A DNA stretch of 64,000 nt from Trametopsis cervina (Eukaryota; Basidiomycota; Agaricomycetes; Polyporales; Irpicaceae): assembly GCA_022385755.1 (NCBI GenBank), contig MU278364.1, positions 1 to 64,000 on the forward strand, read 5' to 3'. Shown one piece after another: positions 54,665 to 64,000 of the stretch. The stretch's first letter is position 1. Every line of letters begins with the position of its first letter. The notes beneath the pieces were generated by a model. That model was given only the letters and a program-made list of their open reading frames with translations, ran no database searches and was not told the DNA's origin. The translations under genes were made by a program, and so were the position numbers.

Positions 54665-55294
54665 TCTTATTCAACGCGAACAGCGACGACGGTCGCGGTG
54701 GAGAGATCAGCACAGCAGTGCACGAATGTAGACGAATGAAACGAACGTATCACACGAAATGCGTACCTCCCTTATAACAAGGTCGTGCCCCTGTATAAGC
54801 GAGCCTCAAGCACGTCGGAGTCATTCGCCAAAGGGAGACTAATAGGTCACGTCTTCCTGCCTGACGCCTAACGTAGCACGGTCTCAGTTCTTCAGAGTCA
54901 TATACCACTCGGATTGGTCGGACGGTTTCTTGCATGGGTGCGGCCCTAGACGCAAGGCTGCCGGCTAGATCCCGGGGGCATTACTAAGTGGTGATCTGGG
55001 ACTTGCCGGATGCCCATGGGAACGTTTCAAGATACAGGCCCATCCGCTCGCTCTCCGTTGATATGAGCGGATCTTGGAGCATTTTGTTGCTGAGCGTTCT
55101 ATGAGAGAGTCCTATATCCGCCTGCGCATTGCCTCAAAACAAGAGAGGATGGGGGTCTACCAGATATCAGATAGACACGTACTCATAAGCGCCAATCAGG
55201 AGCGCGCGGCCGTCCGTCCTTCCAGCACCGTTTGGCGTAAAGCGCGACAAAAAATACGAAATCGTGTTGTCATTATGCTAAGGGGGAGATCCCT
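54665..55294. other. Intergenic stretch
   Basis: About 630 bp between the arrestin start and the b561 stop. No supported gene; a short plus-strand frame near 55074 has no family resemblance. Confidence 0.4.
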
Positions 55295-56537
55295 TTAGTG
55301 CCACAAACGTGGAAGGTTAATCACGTAGCACATCGCAGAGGCTGAGTCATACAGCAAAAAGATCTCCCTAGAAGAATTGCATCTTGGAGGTCCTGTAACG
55401 ACGCAGGTCAATGACACATAACAACAAGCTGTGACGTTCGCGCTCCGTACCTTACGCGGAAGCATATAGCGAGGGCGAGGGCAACGGGTGCAAATGAGTA
55501 AGCCAGTACGCGTGCAATGAACGCGATGTGCTCGTTCGCCCAGCTTGACCATGCTCCACCCAGATGCAACGTGATCAACATCAGAGTGAAGGCTACATAT
55601 CCGACCGCCCTGTATCAGGTTGGCGAATCAATATATGGTGAGTCAACGATTGAGGGCGCAAAACGGAAGCACCTGTGGTACTTCCACAACAACTTGGCCC
55701 CAGGATTTCCGCCGAAAAGTGCACCATTGAACCATACGCTGCCACCGCCTAGGATGATCTGTACAAGCATCGCAATGAAACTGAGCAGCCCGAAAATCTA
55801 CACGCATGGGAGTTTAGCCTGAATCCACAAATATGTAAGAGATAACCCCTTACGCCATGCCAAGTAGTAAAGTGAGGGCGATCATGAGAGACTTTGGTCG
55901 CATAGATCGCTGAGTAACCGAGGAAGGCGGAAGGGAACCCTAGAACGATCATGGCAAGCTGATGTCGGGTGAGCCCTGCTGCTTTGGATTTCGCTTGCGA
56001 AGTAGGCTGTAACGTGAGTATACCTACGGAGTTTTGGTGGATTTTGACTTTAGCTAGGAACGCGAAGACAAAGACTGTACGAGACGCACCATAGGAGAAT
56101 AATGTGATACTCAAGCTCTGCAACAGGGGATGCCAGGAGAACCACCGGAAGCTCGTTCCGCTTGTCAAAGTCGCAAACCATGTTACAATCAGGATTGTCT
56201 GACAATGGAGTGCCTAAGTATTTGAAGACCTCGAGTAGAAAGGCAGCATACCACAACCGATGCCTACGACGTGTACTCAGAGCGTATGCACAGTGCAGAC
56301 TCTATGAACACTCACAAAAGCGATCGTCCGTGCAGGGATGTCACCCCGTCTTCCTTCGGGCTTCTGGTAATAGTCTGCAGATCCCATCGATGCAGAGTCT
56401 GCACCGTCCGTAGTCTGTAACTCTTGTGTCTCTGGTTCGGCCACTGTGGCGAGAGGTTGGTAAGCGTCTGAGGAGTTTTGCGTACGTGTCCCAAGGGTGC
56501 CGCCCAGCCGCAGTATCTTTCCGAGCACGTCTGTCAT
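55295..56537 (-). CDS. Cytochrome b561-domain membrane protein
   Basis: Minus-strand, multi-exon gene; start at 56537 (MTDVLGKILRLGG). A soluble N-terminus of about 75 residues is followed by membrane helices: TILIVTWFATLTSG, SWHPLLQSLSITLFSY, RHQLAMIVLGFPSAFLGYSA, FGLLSFIAMLVQIILGGGSV, and KYHRLSGYVAFTLMLITLHL. Four histidines at WHPLLQ, TRHQLA, TTWHG and KYHR are in the places of the four heme ligands of cytochrome b561. Such proteins carry electrons across membranes, usually from ascorbate or to ferric reductases. The C-terminal exon (REIFLLYDSASAM to RLWH) is the least certain part; a stop a few codons earlier is possible. Confidence 0.8.
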
Positions 56538-57164
56538 TAGTTATAGCAGGGTTGCGGAGGAGGTGTGGGAGACGGCTGTTGTACCAGCGATGGCTCTGAG
56601 CCTGGGTGAAAGAGCGAAAGTACACACGGGTTGCTGTGCGCGAGACAGAATGACAGACAAGTTTGATATCATTCACCGGTATAGTTGCATGCCAGACACT
56701 GCCGTGCGCTGCGGTGAAAAGCCTGAGGCTCCCAGGACCAGGCGACGAAGATGATGAGGATGCATGCAGGGGCTAATCGCATGCGCGAGTCTCACACTTG
56801 AGGCAGCTTGAGTCTTCCACGATTAGTCCGGCACGTGGCACATTCAATGGGTGCCGTCACAGTGAACACAACAGATTATTGTCAACGTATGAACTACGCT
56901 GTTCGCACGTTGAATATACGCAGAATAGAGTCAATTCTGAGACAATGATATAGCCCCGTGTTGCGTGTTGAACTGAAAAGTAGATCAGGCAAGGACTCGG
57001 TGTTGCACTGGTGTTGCTAACTTCCGAAGAGACTTCGTACGGTACCGTCATTGCTGTGCCAAACCGTAGAGCGTTCAGCGTGCAGCCATCTCTATCTGGA
57101 TTACCACCTCCAGCGCGTTGCTCTTATAAAATCTGGACCTCTTATCAAGTCTGTATTCAACGCT
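56538..57164. promoter_or_regulatory. Head-to-head promoter region (b561 / SCYL)
   Basis: About 630 bp between divergent starts. No supported gene. The frame upstream of the SCYL ATG is open but begins with a non-ATG codon. Confidence 0.4.
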
Positions 57165-60100
57165 ATGCTTGCCGCTGCATCATCATTCTTTGGTCGTACG
57201 AACATTTCGCAAAACTACACTATTGCGACGAGTGGACCTGGCGCATTTGGGAGCAGGTCGTCAACCCCGGCTCCGTCATCGTCGTCTGTAACTCTACCAA
57301 CTGCAGCATATGCCCCACCATTTAATGTCGGCCCCTGGCGGGTTCAATCTGCCACCCACAAGGTTGTCTTCATCGGCGATCTGAAGCTTGGAGTTGATTC
57401 TGAACTGGACATATATAGGTTACGGGGAAACGCGTGAGCGTATGGAGTGCGGACAAGAAAAGTCCGGAGATGGACAAGATGGGGCCTGTATCAAAGGAGA
57501 GGACGATAGAAGTGCTGAAAGCAGAAGTGCGTAGGCTCATTAATGCACTCTCACTCTCTATAGTTCCTAACACAGAGTGTAGGCCACCGCGTTAAGCCGG
57601 CTCAGGCATCCATGTATTCTAGGTGAGGTTCTACAGGATCGCCTGAGCAGCTGTGCTTACATGATAGTATTCGCAAGAGGTTGTTGAGCCACTCGAGGAG
57701 ACCAGAACAGAACTAGTTTATGCCACGGAGCCTGTCCTATCTTCGCTGCATCTTTCAATTCCTGGATCTTTGCAATATGTTCCTCTGGTAGAACTGGACG
57801 AGGTTGAGGTACGAGTAAACCGTCCATGATCTCTGATCATAACTAAAAGCCCAATGTTATATAGATTCAGAAGGGAATCCTCCAGCTATGCAAAGGCCTA
57901 ATATTCTTACACACGTCTGCACGCCTCATACACACGAACATCACGCCCGAAAGCATCATAATCAACAGTGCTGTACGCTCCTCTCGCGCTCACTCAAAGA
58001 AGTCATACTCAGCCGCTGTTCCTTCGTTAGGGAGATTGGAAGCTCTCTGGTCTCGGACTGACGATTCCTCTCGCAAAACCGGACGGATCACCCTCACGTT
58101 GGGAATTTCCAACATTTGACGGCCGTGTACCTGCCTATACGCAACGCTCGTTCGATTATATAGGTATGCATATACCCTCTATGCTGCTGCTGTTTTGACT
58201 CAGTGGCCTCTTAGCTCCTGAATATGCCCTGGATGAAGTTTTAGATCCTGCATCCGATATGTACTCGTTAGGATGTCTAGTATATGCGGTTCATTGTAAG
58301 GGCGTGCCTCCGTGGAAAACCCATGGAAGCCTGGGCGGAGTGCGTGAAAATGCGGGCAGAACCCCTCAGGGCATGGACAGGTTAGATCCAGACTTGAAGG
58401 GTATGGCAGCACTATTCGTATCGTATCAATGGTTATCACTCACGAACTTTTGATTGCTAGCTTTGCTGACCTCGCTCATCACGCGACATAGTCAAAGCAG
58501 ACCTTCGCCGAGTACATTGCCCTCTCATCCTTTCTTCTCCTCTCTGCCCATCTCCACTCTCAATTTCCTCGATCGATCCAACTTCGCAGCCAAGTCACGA
58601 GAAGAGAAGATCTCATTTATGAAAGGGCTCACTAATGTGCTCGACAAATTTTCTGAAGGCCTGCGGACGCGGAAGATCCTTCCATCTCTGTTAGAAGAGA
58701 TGAAGGACACTCATCTTCTACCGTACATTCTTCCAAATGTCTTCGCGATCTCGCAAATCCTGTCACCTGTTCAATTCGCTGCGCTCGTCTTGCCGAGTTT
58801 AAAGCCACTATTTATCATCAAGGAGCCGCCGCAAAACATGATCACCCTGCTGGACAACTTACAGATGTTGCAAAACAAGACGGAGAAGCCCGTATTCAGA
58901 GAGCGTACGTTGATCGTATTGACAGAGAACATCAGACGACTGTCGTATTAATATGCCTTTTATAGATGTGCTCCCGCTTGTGTACAACGCGCTTGAGTCA
59001 GAGCACTCCATGGTAAGTGTCTGAAGACCACCGAGCTTTCAAGCGCGTAGCTAATCCACCTCAGGTTCAAGAACGTGCCTTGAAATGCGTACCAGATTTA
59101 TGTGAATCTATCGACTATGCGGAAGTCCAAGGTGTACTATTCCCCAGAGTAGCAGTAAGTATCATTGCATTGGCGTGGTGATATGTAAACTCATTGTCCT
59201 GTTCAGCTCGTATTCACGAAAACACGTGTGCTCACGGTGAAGGTTGCCACCTTAATGACATTCCTCAGCATGGTGAACACATTGGACCAGGTAATTATGC
59301 ACTACGACATCATCTCGAATGACCACTAAATATCTTCTAGTCAAGCCTCACACAGAAGTTGGTACCATTGTTGGCGAAAATCCGGACAAAAGAACCGGCT
59401 GTCATGGTATGTTCCACTATTGCTCAATGAATGATCGTGATTCTTATTAGAAGTAGATGGCTACTTTGTCTGTTCATGAAGCGATGGGCATGAAGGTTGA
59501 TCGCGAAGCTGTTGCTACACTCGTCTTGCCACAATTGTGGGCAATGTCCATGGGGCCTCGTGAGTGACGTATTTCAAACTCTTATCATGATCTCACAATT
59601 TTGGTTCCCAGTTTTAAGCATCTCTCAGTTCAAACGCTTCATGGACGTCATACGTAAACTTGGCGATCGAGTAGAACGAGAACATGACCAATATCTTCGA
59701 GACTCGCAGAGAATAGAGGACAGATCCACCACAGCCACGGAAGGAGTATCCGCACCTACGTTAGGCGGGGCAGTCGATTTCGAAAGCTTGGTCAGCGGTG
59801 GCGCTGCAAATTCAGTTAAGGCCGACACCGTAGTCGACACCAGTCAGCAAGGTTGGGATGACGACGTGTGGGGAAGCATCTTCAGCGGTAAAGAGGTGTG
59901 TACTGATATGTGCAGGGATGATCACGTGCTAACAGCAGTTGGACAGCCGGGTATGACAAGTCCGACAATCACCGCACAGAGTCCACCTGTGCAGTCTGCC
60001 TCATTAACTTCATCACCACCAAGCTTCAGCCCACCTCCGTCGCACGCTCCAAGACCAGCACCGGTCACTAGACCCACTCGAGGTTTGGGCGCGACCTCCG

Positions 60101-60489
60101 CCCCTCAGGCGTCTTTCAGTTCGTTTAGTCCGCCTCCACAATCCAGGCCATCATTGGGATCCCATACACCGAGAACATCAATGGCCGCGTCGTCTCCTCT
60201 CGTGCCTCAAGCTGCAATGCAACAGCCGAAATCAACAATTCCCGCTCCCAACTACAACATCAGCTTGCCGCCTACGCCTGCAGTGCAGCCCTCGCTGATG
60301 CAACCTCTGGCCCCTGCCATGCCTTTGATGTCTGCCATGCCTGCAATTTCTCCACAACCTGTCTTTCAGCCGGCTTCGATGAGTAGCATACTTGCGCCTT
60401 CGAAGCCCGCCCAACCGAGCTGGTCGACTAATGGAGCGTCTAAGACGTTGTCGAAAGACGATTGGGGAGATTTTGATCCACTGTCATGA
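57165..60489 (+). CDS. SCY1: SCY1-like pseudokinase (SCYL2 type)
   Basis: Many-exon plus-strand gene from ATG 57165 (MLAAASSFFGRTN). Kinase-like domain: VSVWSADKKSPEMDK (beta-3 lysine region), ALSRLRHPCILEVVEPLEET, LIHTNITPESIIIN in place of HRDLKPEN, and KLSGLGL in place of DFG, then FDYIAPEYALDEV. The loss of the HRD Asp and DFG Asp marks a pseudokinase. HEAT-like repeats follow (LPSLLEEMKDTHLLPYILPN, RALKCVPDLCESIDYAEVQ, LPQLWAMSMGPLLSISQF). The C-terminus is Pro/Ser-rich and ends KDDWGDFDPLS. SCYL2 works with clathrin/AP adaptors in trans-Golgi and endosome traffic; yeast Scy1 is the counterpart. Confidence 0.9.
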
Positions 60490-60559
60490 ACGCCATGCCA
60501 TAGACAAGTATGATACGCCATTATATAGATATGCTTATTATTATTATATAATATACCCT

Positions 60560-63500
60560 CTAGTCTGCTTTCTCGATTTGTACACCCTCTATGGCGCGTA
60601 CTGGCTCTGCTGCGACCACCGTCTCATGCTGAGGAGCATTCTCCGCAGGCACGAGTAGATCAATGTCTATGGGTTGACCCAAGAGAGCTTTCAGGACAAT
60701 CAGAGCTCCTCTCTTTGACGACACCAGATTATTCTCTCGGCAATTGGGACTAACGATGCCTGCAATTTCTCACTCAGACAGTGTGAAACACGACAAGTGA
60801 ACTTTTTAACTTACAGAGGGCACATCCTTCTTCACAGCTACATGCTTCTGTGGTGTCGTGTGCCTGATGCAGTATTTCGGATACTTAAATCGGCAGTGAG
60901 GATGTCAACATGAATTGTACGGGGCCCTGGGGTTACTCACCGTGATCAAAAGCTTTGCTTGCCACTCCTCCATTGCTCCCTGATGCCTCATAGAATATCA
61001 ACCTGCCCAAAGAGTGAATTCATGCGTTTTGTCTGTCTGACGATGGATGAGGCGCACCGGGCAGGCCGTTTTCTGGCCGTTGGAGTGGATTTGTACTCCT
61101 TCTCCGCCGCTTTACACTCCGTCCCAAGGTCTGCATTGAGCGCAAACCGATTCAAGAAGGCATGCTCAGCAGCGTGGATGGCTTCTGCCGGGTGGATTCC
61201 ACGCTCAATCATCAACTGCAATATGGGCTTAGGAACATCCAACCAGAACCCTGTGGTCTCGCGTTCATATGGCGGAGTGTCTACATCGACCGCGTCAATT
61301 ATCTTCTTGTTCCTGAGATATTGCCCTTAGTAAGTGTACGTTCAAATGGCCAGTATTGATGAATACACACCTGATTTTGAAATATCCTTCGGTTAAGAGG
61401 GTTGAGACGCTTTGAGTAAGTTAATCGCCAAAACAAGAAATTGAGTTACCGAAGACCAGTGTGTAAAGTTCGATGCCTTGAAACCAAGCTGGTCAGCTCG
61501 AACAAATACTTTCAGAATTCGAGCTTACGTCCGTAATATGCCCGTTGGGGTGAGTTTCTTAATTCTCGGATACGGTGTGTTTGTACCGCGTCCACATTGG
61601 TGAAATCCCTTCAGTATACCAATTACTCAACGAGGACACCAATAAACTCTATCGGCAACCCACCTAGGCTCCGTGGTCCAATTTACATCCGATTGGATGA
61701 GTTTAGCCATTTTGGAGTCGTGGCTAACTTCTTGGATCTAGGCCAGGTTAATAGTGCATTGCGGAGATGGGGAAGAACTTACGATGAATGTGGTACCCTG
61801 ATGTATGAACTGTTGGACCGTGGGTAATCATGAGTCCATAGGGGCACTTCGTAAATGGAGCATACCACTGCGCCCTCATACAACTCAAACAGTGCCCTCG
61901 AGGTTTCCATGTGTTCAAGGATCTTTGCAGCTCCGCCGGGTCTGCCCATCTTGCTTATATCCACTACGGTGTACTCATCTTCTGTATTGCCTCTCAGGGA
62001 GATATGCCTCGCAGGATGCGGCAGAAATTTCGGGTGAGTGTGATACCTAAAAAAATCATTATCACAGCTCTTAATTAATGAATTGGACCAACATGCCACC
62101 CATCATCATCCTTCTTCAAACTTGTCTCGCATATATCTTTCATCTGCGTTCCGAAATATTTCGCGTCGTCCAAACATAGTGGCATCTCTTGACCAGCACA
62201 TTGGAGATGTGCTTCTATGATGACTCGGCTGTCTAGGTCGATTGCGAGTTCATTGATAGGTTTGTCGAAGAGCTCGTCGGGATAAGCAATGTAGTGCCTA
62301 TCTACTGGGTATTCACTGGCCACAAAAACCGCGAGGGCATCTCTTGCACGACGGCCAGCACGACCTGCCTGCTGTCGCTGAGCGAAGGTACACCCGCAAT
62401 TAGATACGCGGGAGTTGGATAACAAAGGTTGCGCTCACAAAGCTCGCTACGCCGCCCCGAGGGAAGCCAAACATCATAACTGCATCCAGTATTCCAATAT
62501 CTACACCCAGTTCAAGAGCGTTTGTGGCAACGATGCCCAGTAGGCGTCCATCAAAAGCCTCCTTCTCAATTCTCCTTCGATCCTGTGAATATCAGAGATG
62601 TTATAAAGAGATCCGCGATTTGATGCAGATTAACATACTGCTGGAGTATAACCTGCCAGGGCATTGTGAGTCTACAATTAAATCAGAAGGATGCAGTATA
62701 CGTACCCCCCCGATAGGACATGACTCTATCGAGGATATCCACACGTCCATGTGCGGTCAACTCGGCTCTCATGGCCTTGAAGAACTACCAAGGGCGTGAG
62801 ACCATACGCTTCTAGAAGAGTTCCAAAACCGCTTACCATTTCACATGATTTGCGAATCTTGTAGCCAACTCAGAACGCTACGTCACAGACACAACGAGAC
62901 CCACTCACGGGACAGAATACAATCAGACGGATACCGCGTTCCATGAGAAACCTCGCTAGACGCGTGGCTTCCTTCGTGGTACTTCGACGACCTAATGTAG
63001 GGTCCATCTCATCGACAAGCGGTGTATCCCACACGAGCAGATCTTTACGGCCGGCAGGGGCGCCATCCTCTGTTACTTCCACAACATCCTTGTTCCTTCG
63101 TGAGCACGTGGCGAAGATGTCTCTGCGGAGTAACTTACTTCTACGCCAAAGATTTGCTTCATGTACATCGCGGGCTTCGCAATGGTGGCGCTACAGGAAA
63201 TGAACTGCAGGCGCCTGTCTGAAAGCAAAAAGTCAGGTTGGTACGCAACAGATTGTCACAGCACCCTACTTCCGACCGCTGCACATATCCGCCGGAACCG
63301 ACGAATAATCTGGGCGACATGGCTGGTGAAATAGTCAAAGAGGTTTGCTAGGCATGTCTTAATGAACCGTACCTGCCGAAAGTACCAGTGTAATAATGCA
63401 GCTCATCAACTGCGAAAATCTTCAAATTCTTCAAGAACCTGCATCAGGAGGATGAGTTCTGTGGTCATAGATCAACTTGAATCGAACCTTCTCCACATGT

Positions 63501-64000
63501 CTTCATGGGGTAGAATCGAGAAATGGACCATGTCCTAGCACAATAATAAGAGTTCGGCTCTCGTGAACAAAGGATAAACGCACAAAGTTCGTGAAGATAA
63601 CAGAGGCCGTGTCGCGAATGTCTATCTCATATCGGTCAGCCGGCTACATTCGTTATACACGGGGCGACATTCACGTTTCCGTTCATCCTGTGGGGTGTCC
63701 CCATCGTAAGTGGCCACCTTTCTCGCCGACAATCAGAACGGGTGAGGTATATGAAGTGGGTAACAGACCTGAGCATGGCTGAGACCCGGGCAAGAGAAAA
63801 GCAATTGCTGTAGCGCTTGCTTTTGATCTTGAGCCAACGCCTATTTCTTGTCAGTACACAGCATATGCATATCTTGAGGAAACAGGTCGCGCGCACTTTT
63901 GTAGGGTATATGAAAATGGCCGTAGACTCAGGGTTCGCTTCCAAGAATTTCAGAAACGGGACCTATGTATACTGAATCGCAATACCATTGATCACAATTC
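60560..64000 (-). CDS. HRQ1: HRQ1-type RecQ4-like DNA helicase (partial, N-terminus outside window)
   Basis: Minus-strand gene running off the right edge; the 5' part is missing, so motif I is not in view. Visible: motif Ia PTKALAQDQKQALQQLLF, TYDGDTPQDERKREC, FTNFDMVHFSILPHEDMWRR, motif II as IFAVDELHYYTGTF, then ISCSATIAKPAMYMKQIFGV, ATRLARFLMERGIRLIVFC, motif VI QQAGRAGRR, and DALAVFVASEYPVD. The C-terminal DUF1998-like part has a cysteine cluster (ACSCEEGCALC ... NCREN) and ends EGVQIEKAD. Hrq1 is a 3'-5' RecQ4-family helicase with roles in crosslink repair. Inner exons are approximate. Its stop lies 70 bp from the SCYL stop, tail-to-tail. Confidence 0.85.

Overview
This window is nuclear DNA of a filamentous fungus, most likely a basidiomycete of the Agaricomycetes. 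The signs are compact housekeeping genes on both strands, many canonical GT-AG introns of about 45-60 nt, very small exons, and proteins of fungal type. I could run no search, so the phylum is an inference from gene structure and protein character.

Left part (1-13.2 kb), in order: tri-snRNP protein SNRNP27 (+), eIF1 (-), a basic low-complexity nuclear protein (+), glyoxalase II (+), an SFT2-type Golgi transport protein (-), an unrecognised conserved-looking protein (+), splicing factor SYF1 (-) and, divergently from it, Rab geranylgeranyltransferase alpha BET4 (+).

Middle (13.2-21.3 kb) is very different: 8 kb with no recognisable housekeeping gene. It holds three tiny, spliced metallothionein genes on the minus strand (40, 40 and 34 residues; 9, 9 and 7 cysteines), all with the same three-exon layout, plus a decayed fourth copy. 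The automatic open reading frames hide these genes because their exons are 9-77 nt. Two weakly supported orphan gene models also lie here. This metallothionein cluster is the main discovery of the window.

Right part (21.3-64 kb) is again dense housekeeping sequence: EDC4-like decapping scaffold, a WD40 protein, a nitronate monooxygenase ending in a peroxisomal SKL signal, holocytochrome c synthase, SSF1/Peter Pan ribosome biogenesis factor, PKA catalytic subunit, a LigB/DODA-type extradiol dioxygenase, TFIIH subunit MAT1/TFB3, a ZUP1-like C78 peptidase, proteasome alpha-4, a GBF1/Gea-type ARF GEF, an extended SDR protein, 3-hydroxyisobutyrate dehydrogenase, an arrestin-fold protein with a PPxY motif, a cytochrome b561 protein, a SCY1-like pseudokinase and, cut by the right edge, an HRQ1-type helicase.

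The genes do not form one pathway; adjacent pairs are arranged head-to-head with short shared promoters (eIF1/2526 gene, SYF1/BET4, NMO/HCCS, DODA/MAT1) or tail-to-tail. Coherent themes are pre-mRNA splicing (SNRNP27, SYF1), membrane traffic (SFT2, BET4, Gea, arrestin, SCYL), and metal or electrophile handling (metallothioneins, glyoxalase II). Exon boundaries given explicitly were checked by hand for reading-frame continuity; where only a span is given the inner boundaries are approximate.
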